Part shown: positions 34,803 through 44,211 of the stretch, piece by piece
Layout: each line of letters starts with the position of its first letter
How positions within the stretch are numbered: position 1 is the first letter of the stretch
The notes under the pieces: generated by a model
The model's input: the letters and a program-made list of their open reading frames with translations, nothing else
Databases searched by the model: none
What the model was told of the DNA's origin: nothing
Translations under genes and position numbers: made by a program
From: Firmicutes bacterium UBA5201
GTDB lineage: Bacteria; Bacillota; Clostridia; Peptostreptococcales; Acidaminobacteraceae
NCBI GenBank assembly: GCA_002412775.1
Contig: DHVT01000025.1
Location: 124,001 to 188,000, forward strand
DNA: 64,000 bases
Reading direction: 5' to 3'

Positions 34803-36785
34803 ATGAACTACGCATTGCTGTCGGCAAGCGCAGGTGTTTTGGCACTTGTTTTTGCTGCTTTTCTTGTGGTTAGAAAAATAAACACGATTACTGTAAACCA
34901 CAAAAGGATGAATGAGATCGCATCATACATCCACGAAGGTGCCATGGCTTTTCTTAAAAGAGAATATAAAGTACTTGTCATTTTTTCAATTGTATTGGCA
35001 ATCGCAATCACGTTTGGACTGCAGAGCTATAAAACCGCAATCGCATTTTTGGTAGGTGCCTTTTTCTCGGCATTGGCAGGTTTCATAGGTATGCAAGTCG
35101 CAACAAAAGCCAATGTCAGAACAGCTTTCGCAGCAAAAGAGAGTGGCATGAACAAAGCGTTATCCGTAGCCTTTTCTGGCGGTGCGGTCATGGGTATGTC
35201 CGTTGTCGGTCTTGGACTGCTTGGCGTAAGCGTTTTGTATTACATTTTTGACGATATACAAATTGTTACCGGATTTGGTCTGGGTGCTTCCTCAATCGCA
35301 CTGTTTGCGCGTGTTGGCGGTGGTATCTACACCAAAGCAGCCGACGTCGGCGCTGACCTTGTCGGTAAAGTCGAAGCTGGCATTCCTGAAGATGATCCAC
35401 GTAACCCTGCCGTTATCGCAGATAACGTAGGTGACAACGTAGGTGACGTCGCGGGTATGGGCGCAGACCTGTTTGAATCCTATGTGGGATCCATTATTGC
35501 TTCCATCACACTTGGACTTGTCGCATTCGGTATTTCAGGAGCTTACTTCCCACTTGTGCTTTCTGCAATCGGAATAGTGGCATCCATCATCGGGACCTTC
35601 TTTGTAAAAAGCGACGAGAAATCCGATCCCCATAAGGCACTTAAAAAATCAACTTATGTCAGTGGTTTGATTGTACTTGTGTCTGCATTTTTCCTAAGCA
35701 ATTATTTCTTTGACTCATTGAATGCGTTTTTTGCGATCACAGCTGGTCTTCTTTGCGGTATATTGATTGGTGTGGTCACTGAGATTTATACTTCCGGGGA
35801 TTACAAATATGTGAAAAGAATTGCTGAGCAATCTTTGACTGGAGCGGCAACTACCATCATCTCAGGTTTGAGTATCGGTATGCTTTCCACATTATGGCCA
35901 ATCATCTTCATATCAACAGCTACTTTGGTTGCGTATGAATTTGCCGGACTATACGGAATCGCGCTTGCGGCGGTAGGTATGCTTTCAACTGCAGGAATCA
36001 CTGTTGCGGTTGACGCTTATGGTCCGATCGCAGACAATGCGGGCGGAATCGCTGAGATGAGTGAACTTCCAAAAGAAGTCAGAAAGATCACAGATAAACT
36101 GGATGCCGTAGGTAACACGACCGCTGCAATCGGTAAAGGATTTGCAATCGGGTCTGCGGCACTTACCGCACTTGCATTATTCGCATCTTACTCACAAGCT
36201 GTTGGACTTACGACTATCAATATTCTCAATCCAAAAGTCGTTGTCGGACTTTTCATCGGTGGTATGTTGCCATTCATTTTCTCCGCGCTCACTATGGAGT
36301 CGGTTGGTAAAGCGGCATACGAGATGATCGAGGAAGTCCGTAGACAGTTCAAGACAATCGATGGCATCATGGAAGGCACTGGAACTCCTGATTACGCACG
36401 TTGTGTGGATATCAGTACAACTGCTGCCCTAAGAGAAATGATGCTCCCAGGTCTTATGGCTGTACTTTCACCTATCGCTGTAGGTCTTTTGCTGGGTGGA
36501 GAAGCACTCGGTGGAATGCTTGCTGGATCACTTGTAACGGGTGTGTTGCTCGCGATTTTCATGGCGAACGCAGGTGGCGCTTGGGACAATGCCAAGAAGT
36601 ATGTCGAAGAAGGCCACTTCGGTGGTAAAGGTTCTGAAGCCCATAAGGCAAGCGTTGTCGGCGATACAGTTGGTGACCCTTTCAAAGATACCTCTGGTCC
36701 ATCGATCAATATCCTGATCAAGCTTATGACCATCGTATCACTTGTATTTGCACCGCTTTTCGTAGCTTTTGGTTCTATCTTATAA
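34803..36785 (+). CDS. hppA: Membrane-bound ion-pumping pyrophosphatase (K+-dependent type)
   Basis: Uses pyrophosphate hydrolysis to pump H+ and/or Na+, 660 aa, about 16 helices. The active-site loop DVGADLVGKVEAGIPEDDPR followed by NPAVIADNVGDNVGDVAGMGADL is unmistakable. The motif GNTTAAIGKG has Ala where K+-independent enzymes have Lys, so this should be the K+-stimulated class. Which ion it pumps depends on a membrane glutamate I did not place, so H+ versus Na+ is undecided. The ATG at 34803 is in-frame after GGGGAGG; upstream codons run into the secG terminator. Confidence 0.95.
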   Translation: MNYALLSASAGVLALVFAAFLVVRKINTITVNHKRMNEIASYIHEGAMAFLKREYKVLVIFSIVLAIAITFGLQSYKTAIAFLVGAFFSALAGFIGMQVATKANVRTAFAAKESGMNKALSVAFSGGAVMGMSVVGLGLLGVSVLYYIFDDIQIVTGFGLGASSIALFARVGGGIYTKAADVGADLVGKVEAGIPEDDPRNPAVIADNVGDNVGDVAGMGADLFESYVGSIIASITLGLVAFGISGAYFPLVLSAIGIVASIIGTFFVKSDEKSDPHKALKKSTYVSGLIVLVSAFFLSNYFFDSLNAFFAITAGLLCGILIGVVTEIYTSGDYKYVKRIAEQSLTGAATTIISGLSIGMLSTLWPIIFISTATLVAYEFAGLYGIALAAVGMLSTAGITVAVDAYGPIADNAGGIAEMSELPKEVRKITDKLDAVGNTTAAIGKGFAIGSAALTALALFASYSQAVGLTTINILNPKVVVGLFIGGMLPFIFSALTMESVGKAAYEMIEEVRRQFKTIDGIMEGTGTPDYARCVDISTTAALREMMLPGLMAVLSPIAVGLLLGGEALGGMLAGSLVTGVLLAIFMANAGGAWDNAKKYVEEGHFGGKGSEAHKASVVGDTVGDPFKDTSGPSINILIKLMTIVSLVFAPLFVAFGSIL

Positions 36786-36801
36786 TATCTTTCGATTTCA
36801 G

Positions 36802-36830
36802 GGCACACTGCTTTTGCAGTGTGCTTTTTT
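36802..36830 (+). terminator. Intrinsic terminator after the pyrophosphatase gene
   Basis: GCACACTGC-TTTT-GCAGTGTGC followed by TTTTTT. A TATAAT at 36844-36849 just beyond is a candidate promoter for rnr. Confidence 0.93.
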
Positions 36831-36894
36831 GCGCTTAAAATGTTATAATGGAGTTAGTAGAAGCATGTCAGGCTATGCCGCTAAGGAGGCAGTT

Positions 36895-39009
36895 ATGGAA
36901 AAAGAAAAAATACTCGAATATCTGAAATTGAATAATGAAAGGCCATTTTTGGAAATGGATCTTATGAACGCGCTTGGAGTCAAAGAGATTGACCGTTCCA
37001 CTTTTATCGCTACAATGGAAGAACTGGAAGATGAAGGTAAAATCATAAAAACCAAGAAAGGCAAATACGCTTTGCCTGAGTTTTTTAAAATTTATGTGGG
37101 GAAAATTCAAATTGCCGTCAGAGGATTTGGATTTGTGATCATAGAAAATGCCGAGATGAAAGATGTCTTTGTTCCCGCCAGTGCCCTTATGGGGGCCATG
37201 AACGGCGACAAAGTCATGGTCAAACTCAACAAGGTCGGTGGAGAGAACCAAAAGAGCGAAGGCGAGGTCATCAAAATTGTCCTGAGAGCCAATTCCAGAC
37301 TCGTCGGCACATATGAGGAAAGTAAAAATTTCGGATTCGTGGTACCGGATGACCAAAAAATCCGCAAGGACATATTTGTGTCAAGAAACAACACGCTTGG
37401 CGCAAAGCAAGGCGACAAGGTAGTGCTCGAGGTTACAAAATGGCCTGAGGACAGACGTAATCCCGAAGGCAAGATCGTCGAGATTCTCGGTCAATCGGGG
37501 GAGCCTGGTGTGGACATCTTGGCGGTGATCCGTACATTCAATCTTCCGGAAGTGTTCAATCACAGGGTTTTGGAAGAGGCCGACAAAGTTCCGACAGAAG
37601 CTGAGCCAGACGAAATCGCCAAAAGAGAAGATTTCATAAATGAAACTGTGATCACCATAGACGGCAAGGATGCAAAAGATCTTGACGATGCCATTCACAT
37701 CAAAAAGATGGATAATGGCAACTACGAGCTCGGAGTGCACATCGCCGACGTCACCCATTACGTCAAGGAAAACTCAATAATAGACAAGGAAGCGCTCAAC
37801 CGCGCAACGAGTGTATATTTGCTCAATCGAGTAATTCCAATGCTTCCTGAAAGACTTTCCAATGGCATATGCAGTCTCAATCCCAAAGTCAACAGATTGG
37901 TTTTGTCCTGCGTCATGGAAATCGATGCAAACGGTGATGTGGTCAACCATAGAATTGTGGAAGGCGTCATCAAGACTGTGGAACGTATGAATTACGACGA
38001 TGTTTCCGATATCCTTGAAGGTTCATTTACACCGGACCTCAAAGAAAAATACAGTTACCTCGAAGCGGATCTGGGTCACATGAAAGATTTGGCGGATATC
38101 CTTTTCAATAAGAGAGAGCGTCGTGGAGCCATAGATTTTGATTTCGCTGAAACCAAAATTTCACTCGATGGCGACGGTAAACCGATACATGTGGGCAAAG
38201 TCGAAAGACGCGTTGCGCACAGGTTGATCGAGTCGTTTATGCTCGCCGCCAACGAAACTGTGGCTGAGCATATGTTCTGGCTTGAGCTGCCATTCGTATA
38301 CAGAATCCATGAGGATCCGAAACCTGAGAAAATAGAAGCGCTCAATAAATTCCTATACCATTTTGGTTACAAGATCAAAGGCGGACCGGACGATATTCAT
38401 CCGAAAGCCATTCAAGCTTTGATTGAAGAAGTGGAAGGCAAAAAAGAGGAGCATGTCATCAGCAAGCTCACACTCAGATCGCTCAAGCAAGCGAAATACT
38501 CACCACATAACGAGGGGCACTTTGGACTGGCGGCGAAGCATTACTGCCACTTCACATCGCCGATCAGACGTTATCCGGACCTTCAGATCCATAGGATCAT
38601 CAAAGATCTTCTGAATGGCAGGATGGATGAGAAACGCATTCAGGACCTGAGGAAAATTGTAGATGCGGTTTCCATCCAAAGTTCTGAAAAAGAACGCAAC
38701 GCCGAACTTGCAGAACGTGAAGTGGATGACATGAAAATGGCTGAATACATGGTTCAGTTCATCGGAGAGACGTTTAGTGGTGTCATCTCGACCATCACGT
38801 CATTTGGAATGTTCGTCGAACTGGAGAACACTGTGGAGGGTCTCATCAGACTTGAAAATCTGGATGACGATTACTATGTCTATGATGAATCCAGAATGCA
38901 ACTCGTCGGTGAGCGCACTAAAAAATTATTCGAACTCGGCGGAGAAGTGGAAGTCGTTGTGATTGGCGCAAGCCCTGAACTCAGACAAATCGACTTCGAA
39001 CTCGCGTAA
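36895..39009 (+). CDS. rnr: Ribonuclease R
   Basis: 3'-5' exoribonuclease of the RNB family, 704 aa. It has an N-terminal helix-turn-helix-like region, cold-shock OB domains, then the RNB catalytic core with TIDGKDAKDLDDAIHI (metal-binding aspartates) and HFTSPIRRYPDLQIHR, and a C-terminal S1 domain (FSGVISTITSFGMFVELE). The ATG at 36895 follows AAGGAGG. RNase R works with SmpB and tmRNA in ribosome rescue, and both genes lie just downstream. Confidence 0.95.
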   Translation: MEKEKILEYLKLNNERPFLEMDLMNALGVKEIDRSTFIATMEELEDEGKIIKTKKGKYALPEFFKIYVGKIQIAVRGFGFVIIENAEMKDVFVPASALMGAMNGDKVMVKLNKVGGENQKSEGEVIKIVLRANSRLVGTYEESKNFGFVVPDDQKIRKDIFVSRNNTLGAKQGDKVVLEVTKWPEDRRNPEGKIVEILGQSGEPGVDILAVIRTFNLPEVFNHRVLEEADKVPTEAEPDEIAKREDFINETVITIDGKDAKDLDDAIHIKKMDNGNYELGVHIADVTHYVKENSIIDKEALNRATSVYLLNRVIPMLPERLSNGICSLNPKVNRLVLSCVMEIDANGDVVNHRIVEGVIKTVERMNYDDVSDILEGSFTPDLKEKYSYLEADLGHMKDLADILFNKRERRGAIDFDFAETKISLDGDGKPIHVGKVERRVAHRLIESFMLAANETVAEHMFWLELPFVYRIHEDPKPEKIEALNKFLYHFGYKIKGGPDDIHPKAIQALIEEVEGKKEEHVISKLTLRSLKQAKYSPHNEGHFGLAAKHYCHFTSPIRRYPDLQIHRIIKDLLNGRMDEKRIQDLRKIVDAVSIQSSEKERNAELAEREVDDMKMAEYMVQFIGETFSGVISTITSFGMFVELENTVEGLIRLENLDDDYYVYDESRMQLVGERTKKLFELGGEVEVVVIGASPELRQIDFELA

Positions 39010-39025
39010 CTAAGGCAGGTCATAC

Positions 39026-39838
39026 ATGAGAAAACTGATTGTCAGTGACATCGACGGGACTTTGCTCAGAAACGACAAATCCATATCGGATGTGACAAAA
39101 GAAAAAGTTTTAGGTTTGATCGGAGAGGGCCATCTGTTCGCCATCGCAACCGGACGCATGCACGGGGCGGGTAGGATCATCACACAGACTCTGGATTATG
39201 ACGGATACCTCATCTCCTGTAACGGTGCTGTGGTCAAGCATCTGAAGACAGGTGAGGTAATCCGGGCCGTTGAACTCGACAAAGGCATCGCCAAAAAGGT
39301 CGTGGAGATCTGCAAGAAACACGACGCCTATTTTCATCTTTATGATATCGAGGCCATCTATGCTGAAAAGCATGAACATTTGGCCCAAAAATACAGCGAC
39401 GAGATGGAAGGGTTGCCTGAAGCATTCCAGTTCGAGGTGCACTTTAGGGAGAATCTCCTAGAGCTCATCGATATCGTACCCGTTTACAAAATCGGTCTCT
39501 ATAGTGAAAAGCCTGAGGTATTCACTCAGGTGATGTTTGAGATCAACCAACTTCAGGGTGTAGAGACCTGCAAATCACTCACGACATCGTTTGATGTCAT
39601 GGCCAGTGGCGTCACCAAGGCGACTGGCATCGAAGCCATACGCGCTCACTTCGGCATACCGATCGAAGACGTCATCGCACTCGGTGACAATGAGAACGAC
39701 ATGGATATGATCGAGTATGCGGGTGTTGGTGTCGCCATGGAAAATGCGACGCCCGAACTCAAAGCCATCGCAAATTTCGTCACCAAAAGCAATGAAGATG
39801 ATGGACTTGTGTATGCACTCGATCAATTTGTAAAATAA
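39026..39838 (+). CDS. Cof-type HAD-superfamily hydrolase
   Basis: Phosphatase of the HAD IIB (Cof) group, 270 aa. Motif I is VSDIDGTLLRND with the nucleophile aspartate, motif II is in AIATGR, and motif III/IV is ALGDNENDMDMIEYAG. Substrates of this group are usually sugar phosphates or flavin/pyridoxal phosphates; the sequence does not distinguish them. It starts 16 bases after rnr. Confidence 0.9.
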   Translation: MRKLIVSDIDGTLLRNDKSISDVTKEKVLGLIGEGHLFAIATGRMHGAGRIITQTLDYDGYLISCNGAVVKHLKTGEVIRAVELDKGIAKKVVEICKKHDAYFHLYDIEAIYAEKHEHLAQKYSDEMEGLPEAFQFEVHFRENLLELIDIVPVYKIGLYSEKPEVFTQVMFEINQLQGVETCKSLTTSFDVMASGVTKATGIEAIRAHFGIPIEDVIALGDNENDMDMIEYAGVGVAMENATPELKAIANFVTKSNEDDGLVYALDQFVK

Positions 39839-39956
39839 TTTTAGGTTGTGTGAACCAGATATTAAATTAATATGACATGCGTTGAAGTGGCACCTTATTT
39901 GTGCTAAAATAACTAGTGCAGTCCCATGATTGCGATTCTTTGAAAGGAGGCATGCA

Positions 39957-40418
39957 ATGGCCGAACTTAAATTATTAGCTCAAAACAAAAAAGCCAGACA
40001 TGACTACTTTATCGAAGAGACGTATGAAGCTGGGATTGAGCTATTTGGAACCGAAGTGAAGTCGATTCGAAATGGAAAGGTCAGTATCAAGGAAGCCTAT
40101 GCGGAAGTGAAAAACGGAGAAATCTTCGTCCTCGGAATGAACGTGACCCCTTATGATTATGGAAACATCCACAATCAGGATCCGATCAGAACCAGGAAAC
40201 TGCTGCTTCATAGGCGTGAAATCAACAAGATTGGTGCCCTGACCACCAGAGAAGGCTATACATTGGTGCCACTGCGCGTGTATTTGAACGGTAGAGGCCT
40301 CATCAAGGTCGAACTTGCCGTCGCGAAAGGTAAAAAGCTTTATGACAAGCGGGATACCATAGCGAAAAAGGATTCAGACAGACGCATCCAAAAGGCCATT
40401 AAGGCCTACAACCAGTAA
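39957..40418 (+). CDS. smpB: SsrA-binding protein SmpB
   Basis: RNA-binding partner of tmRNA in trans-translation, 153 aa. Diagnostic blocks are KKARHDYFIEETYEAGIEL, GTEVKSIRNGKVSIKEAYA and the basic C-terminal tail with KGKKLYDKRDTIAKKDSDR. AAAGGAGG precedes the ATG at 39957. The tmRNA gene starts 12 bases after its stop, so the protein and its RNA partner are adjacent. Confidence 0.97.
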   Translation: MAELKLLAQNKKARHDYFIEETYEAGIELFGTEVKSIRNGKVSIKEAYAEVKNGEIFVLGMNVTPYDYGNIHNQDPIRTRKLLLHRREINKIGALTTREGYTLVPLRVYLNGRGLIKVELAVAKGKKLYDKRDTIAKKDSDRRIQKAIKAYNQ

Positions 40419-40430
40419 CACCCCATATGA

Positions 40431-40794
40431 GGGGATGTAATGGTTTCGACAGGGATGACGATCTTTTGTAAGCGAGCCGTGTTTCTTGATCTGGGGTACA
40501 CGTTAAAGAACTGGATCACTTAAACACAAACGCAAACAATAAATTTGCATTAGCAGCGTAAGCTGCGTCACCTCTTGGCCTTGTCTCAGCCGCTGAGAAT
40601 CCGTGACCTAACCCCTGCTGGGGCCTCAGTATACGATACTTTTCTAATCTAATACTGTAGTACAATAGAAATAGCCTATGGACTTGTGTGTCGCTACACG
40701 TGACCTGTGGCGAAACCTTAATTAGCGACTGCGCTCGGAGAAAGTGAAAGTGAATTGTTTTTGGACGGGGGTTCGACTCCCCCCATCTCCACCA
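40431..40794 (+). ncRNA. ssrA: Transfer-messenger RNA (tmRNA)
   Basis: Rescues stalled ribosomes and tags the unfinished protein. The 5' end GGGGATGTAATGG pairs with the 3' end CATCTCC followed by ACCA, giving the alanine-tRNA-like acceptor; the T arm is GGGGGTTCGACTCCCCCC. The tag frame begins at GCA 40532 and reads ANNKFALAA before TAA (40559-40561), with the helix-5 hairpin GCAGC-GTAA-GCTGC directly over the stop. The CCA is encoded. Length 364 bases is normal. It directly follows smpB, and its 3' end is the left border of an accessory island. Confidence 0.95.
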
Positions 40795-40796
40795 AT

Positions 40797-40838
40797 AAAA
40801 GGAAAGGCCCATGCATACGCATGGGTCTTTCCTTTTAT
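40797..40838 (+). terminator. Intrinsic terminator of ssrA
   Basis: AAAAGGAAAGGCCCATGC pairs with GCATGGGTCTTTCCTTTT around ATAC, an 18-bp stem with one wobble. The same block, joined to the tmRNA 3' end, is repeated at 49251-49304. Confidence 0.85.
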
Positions 40839-40848
40839 CGGCGAAGCT

Positions 40849-40960
40849 GGGAGTCGAACCACAAAGTGGGCGGAACACAAAGGAATTGCGCAAGCAATTT
40901 CGACTGTGACGCTCGAGCGAAGCGAGAGCTGCAAGTGCCGTAGGCAATTGCTCGACTCCC
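40849..40960 (+). repeat. Foldback repeat E1 (short form), adjacent to ssrA
   Basis: A 112-bp element bounded by the perfect 9-bp inverted pair GGGAGTCGA (40849-40857) and TCGACTCCC (40952-40960). Inside are AATTGC-GCAA-GCAATT (40884-40899), GCTCGAGCGAAGCGAGAGC (40911-40929) and GCC-GTA-GGC. It is nearly identical to 43221-43330 through position 40933. The bases after 40930 up to 41015 recur at 49529-49612 and 50973-51054. Reading frames through it are chance products of the repeat. Confidence 0.85.
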
Positions 40961-41004
40961 CATACTGTTGTGTTTGGATTTTGCGCGAACGGAGCGACCC
41001 TGGG

Positions 41005-41065
41005 GGTGGAGATGGGGGGAGAAGAACCCCGAGTGGCAAGTGATGCAGGCAATTGTTCGACTCCC
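41005..41065 (+). repeat. Foldback repeat E2 (minimal, degenerate) with inverted tmRNA 3' end
   Basis: GGTGGAGATGGGGGGAG (about 41005-41021) is the reverse complement of the tmRNA 3' end with a two-base change in the T loop (GAAGAA for GTCGAA). About 45 bases later TTCGACTCCC (41056-41065) closes the element, as in E1. Confidence 0.65.
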
Positions 41066-41461
41066 ATATGTATGCGTATGAACTTCATATAAATCAAAAC
41101 CTACAATACTTTATGATATAATAACATCAACAACTACCAATAATTTACAAAAAAGAGGGAACCATGCTACTTTTCTTAATGGCTATAGAAGATGACGAAT
41201 CAAAAGACTTACATAGAAAAAACAAATGATGTAATGTGTAACAAAACCAAGTACTTAATCGTTCTATTGTTAAGAATACTGCAATTGATCTTTACAGGAA
41301 AAAGACTAAGCATCCTGTGTTAGAACTTGAAGTAGGTGAAGATATACCAGATTTGAATTCAGAGTCCATGGAGGATATCGTCATAAGATTGGGTGATGCC
41401 AAAATGCTTGCGGAGAAACTGGCGAAAATAAGTGAAATTAAATATTATTTGGAGGTCTGTG
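41066..41461 (+). pseudogene. Decayed ECF-like sigma factor copy
   Basis: The ATG at 41164 opens MLLFLMAIEDDESKDL but hits a stop after about 21 codons. From about 41240, the sequence matches the intact-looking sigma gene at 46303 (shared GTAACAAAACCAAGTACTTA and the residues LNSESMEDIVIRLGDAKMLAEKLAK). The middle coding part and the final sigma-4 helix are missing, and the reading frame runs out before the lipoprotein gene. The 41066-41160 part holds no feature I can name. It shows the ancestral N-terminus of the paralogue at 46303. Confidence 0.75.
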
Positions 41462-42454
41462 ATGAATGCTCTGAAAAAGTGGTTGTGCGTGCTAATGGTG
41501 CTATTGGTGTTGTTTTCTATGGGTTGTGCGGTTAATAAGAATAATCCTAGTGATGCAACCACACTGGAGCCTACCGGACCAGATGTGTTTTCAAGTGAAC
41601 AGGGCACATCAGAACCATCCAACGCTGATTCATCTGAAACTGTAACTTCTGATGTGATTTTAGGTGAAGTGACGCTGGCAAGTATCGAGAAACGCATCAA
41701 GGAACAATACGTTTGGTTTGAGTACGACCAAGTGGCAATTATCGAAGCCTTTAACGCGCATTTTTACCTCGTTAAAGCTGAAAAAGAAACCTATGCAGAT
41801 TGTTATTTTGCTTATGACGCGAGGGAGCAAAAGGTATACTTGATGCCACTCGGCATTAGCTTCACTGATTCCTATGAGATCATGGATGAGAGTAAAATCA
41901 TCTTTCAAATGACAGGTGAAAACAGTGAATCCAACTACCGCGATGTCCCTTATGTCATGACTTGCCTTAAAGCGGTTAATGCAGAGGGAATCGTTGAGTT
42001 CATCTCTGTTTTCAGTGAAAAAATATCACCTTTAGAAGCACCTGTAGACTTTGGTGGTAAAGAGGGGCATGTTCTTTCTGGGTTGGTACTCACTTTAAAC
42101 GGCATCCAGTTAGGATTTATGCCTGAGAAACCCGATGACGTATATTACTATGCGGATTACACCATACCGCCTTACACGACGACCGCCTTTGATGCAGCAA
42201 GTCGGACCCTGTCGCTTCATTTAAGTGATACAATCATCGGGGAGAATTTGTTTGCAGGCAAGCGTGCCGTAGAGGAGAGCAATCAATATATTGAAGCGCT
42301 AGACATTACGCAAAGTGGGTATGATGTTATTTTAAAAATCATCCTTAAAAACCATGATGACTATATGCAGCTGAAGTTTTATTCTGTAGAAATCGTAAAC
42401 ACATTAACCTACCCAGGAGCCACAAACATCAGTTTTTATAACGAAATGCCTTAG
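41462..42454 (+). CDS. Putative lipoprotein of unknown function
   Basis: A 330-aa protein with a lipoprotein signal peptide: basic start, hydrophobic stretch and lipobox FSMGC at about residue 22. A Ser/Thr/Glu-rich linker (to about residue 70) leads to a beta-rich body with no motif I recognise. GGAGGTCTGTG precedes the ATG at 41462. It follows the decayed sigma gene in the position of a sigma-controlled or anti-sigma-like gene, but this link is inference. Confidence 0.7.
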   Translation: MNALKKWLCVLMVLLVLFSMGCAVNKNNPSDATTLEPTGPDVFSSEQGTSEPSNADSSETVTSDVILGEVTLASIEKRIKEQYVWFEYDQVAIIEAFNAHFYLVKAEKETYADCYFAYDAREQKVYLMPLGISFTDSYEIMDESKIIFQMTGENSESNYRDVPYVMTCLKAVNAEGIVEFISVFSEKISPLEAPVDFGGKEGHVLSGLVLTLNGIQLGFMPEKPDDVYYYADYTIPPYTTTAFDAASRTLSLHLSDTIIGENLFAGKRAVEESNQYIEALDITQSGYDVILKIILKNHDDYMQLKFYSVEIVNTLTYPGATNISFYNEMP

Positions 42455-42464
42455 GGGGGTAAAA

Positions 42465-43022
42465 ATGAGAAAAAAATCTTTTTTATTTTACAATACGGCG
42501 AAGACGAAAAAATTAATTGTAATAGTACTCTCATTTCTGACTGTTCTTTTGGTTTTTGTAGTTCGCCCCCAAATTAATAAGAAAGAATCGTTTCAAGACT
42601 GGGCTATTTATGTACTTGATTCAACCGAAATCTATACTTTCGATAAGATACACACTCCCAAAGTTACGAGCTCGGATATAGAGCAAATTGTCTATTCTGA
42701 AGAGAATCAAACTATCATTATTGAGCTGACGAGTGATTATCTTGAGAAAAATCTCAACAATACACCAACAGGAGGCAAAGATTACAAGAAACCATTAATA
42801 GGATCAGTGGGTGGAAGTGTTTGGTTAAATGCATCGTCAGAAGAAGTTGTTCTAATAGCAAATAGAAATGGTACTGTGTTTTTATCACTACCTCAACCTA
42901 GCACTTCTTCTTTTTACCCTGAGGGATTAGTGATTGAGGATGTCGAGTCTGGATTACTTATAAGCGTTAGTAATAAAAATGCAACTCTTTTACGTTCTAT
43001 AATCCAGATGATTAAAAAATAA
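42465..43022 (+). CDS. Membrane-anchored protein of unknown function
   Basis: A 185-aa protein with one N-terminal transmembrane helix (LIVIVLSFLTVLLVFVV, about residues 17-33) and an extracellular part with no recognised domain. GGGGGG lies six bases before the ATG, and it follows the lipoprotein gene by ten bases, so the two are probably co-transcribed. Confidence 0.65.
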   Translation: MRKKSFLFYNTAKTKKLIVIVLSFLTVLLVFVVRPQINKKESFQDWAIYVLDSTEIYTFDKIHTPKVTSSDIEQIVYSEENQTIIIELTSDYLEKNLNNTPTGGKDYKKPLIGSVGGSVWLNASSEEVVLIANRNGTVFLSLPQPSTSSFYPEGLVIEDVESGLLISVSNKNATLLRSIIQMIKK

Positions 43023-43220
43023 CATCTACTATCCTGGATATACATTTAAGGAGAGTCAATACCACTCATCCCACACAAAAAAATGGTGTGATACAGTATG
43101 CTTTTGATAGGCTTTTAAAGGATTCCAAGAAAGTATGATTAAGTTAAAGTGCGAAAAACAGTTAAAAATGTTAGCTTTCTTGTTCAGACTATACAATAAT
43201 TTCCTTTTACCAGCGGAGCT

Positions 43221-43330
43221 GGGAGTCGAACCAGAAAGTGGGCGGAACACAAAGGAATTGCGCAAGCAATTTCGACTGTGACGCTCGAGCGAAGCGAGAG
43301 CTGCAGACACGAAGTGGCTGCTCGACTCCC
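43221..43330 (+). repeat. Foldback repeat E3 (short form)
   Basis: A 110-bp element with ends GGGAGTCGA (43221-43229) and TCGACTCCC (43322-43330), about 95% identical to E1 over its first 85 bases, including both inner hairpins. It is preceded by TTCCTTTTACCAGCGG, a relic of the ssrA terminator's 3' arm. The 30 bases from about 43168 (ATGTTAGCTTTCTTGTTC and on) recur before E4 at about 45863. It diverges from E1 after the CTGCA, where it has GACACGAAGTGGCTGC. Confidence 0.85.
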
Positions 43331-43731
43331 GATAACACTGGGTTTGTATCTGGTACTTGTTTAAAACTAACCATAAGAAAAATCTAGAGTAGCATGTGCA
43401 GCTCTAAATTACTGGAATTCTGCAGCGATGGTACCATGTTCACATTAACCCCTTATTAACAAGGGGGTGTTTATTCGAATAGTAATGTATTATGAAGTTG
43501 AGAAAGCTTATAGTAGGACACTATTTGTGATTTCTCCATAACAATAAGAAGATCAATTGGAGGTGAAAGTCGAAAGAAACATAGAAAGTTATTATCAGAT
43601 GAACTAATTATAACTGCTATAGTGGAATTGCATCAAAACATTCAGCAATAATTTTGATTAGGTTATCGTAATATGGGATTATGGTCTTATATGGTTGGTT
43701 AGTATAATAGAATTCAAAGGAGTGTGCAAAT
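43331..43731. other. Gene-free stretch between E3 and the next secreted-protein gene
   Basis: About 400 bases without a convincing gene. One frame around 43575-43650 reads RKKHRKLLSDELIITAIVEL and could be a worn transposase fragment, but it is too short to claim. TATAAT-like sequence at about 43702 may be the promoter of the following gene. Confidence 0.35.
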
Positions 43732-44193
43732 ATGAGAAAAATATTAAGTGTTTGTTTGATTTTAGTGATTTTATTATCACCTGCAACGTTTGCGAATGAC
43801 GTCAGAGAGGAGGGTTATAAAAATGATATCTCTGTAATCGTAAACAAACATAATGCAAAAGAATTGACAATAATTATTGGTAATGAAACAGCAGAAGGCA
43901 CTAGAGTAGTTACGAATTGTCCTTATGGAAATGGGATTTGTGATGCAAAATCAAATGGAAGAGCAACAGTTATTGTCAATGGAAGTATTGTTATTAATGG
44001 TTCAGCCTTTCAATGTCAGAACTGCTACATGGTATTTGCGACACAGTATCACCCTCTACAATTTAATATGATTGGTAATTATGCGACAGCGTCATATCCT
44101 GAATTAATTGGGGGTGGTGGAATACAAATGTATGTTAGTTCAATAGGATATACGACTTTAAACACCTTGCCGGGTGTTAGGTTCAGATACTGA
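43732..44193 (+). CDS. Secreted protein of unknown function
   Basis: A 153-aa protein with a clear signal peptide (about residues 1-22, ending near TFAND). The mature part has two close CxxC-like cysteine groups (NCPYGNGIC and CQNC) and a glycine-rich end. No family recognised. AAAGGAGTG precedes the ATG. Confidence 0.65.
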   Translation: MRKILSVCLILVILLSPATFANDVREEGYKNDISVIVNKHNAKELTIIIGNETAEGTRVVTNCPYGNGICDAKSNGRATVIVNGSIVINGSAFQCQNCYMVFATQYHPLQFNMIGNYATASYPELIGGGGIQMYVSSIGYTTLNTLPGVRFRY

Positions 44194-44211
44194 TCCAAAT
44201 AGGAGGCTTCA

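Noticed and set aside
40516..41097. Long reading frames on both strands (e.g. 40516-41097 -, 40744-41043 +) over the ssrA/E1/E2 region
   Set aside because: They run through the tmRNA gene and the foldback repeats, have no ribosome site and encode low-complexity, Pro/Ser/Arg-rich sequence that recurs only because the repeat recurs.
43575..43660. Transposase fragment
   Set aside because: One ~25-residue frame is suggestive, but too short and without terminal repeats or a neighbouring conserved domain.
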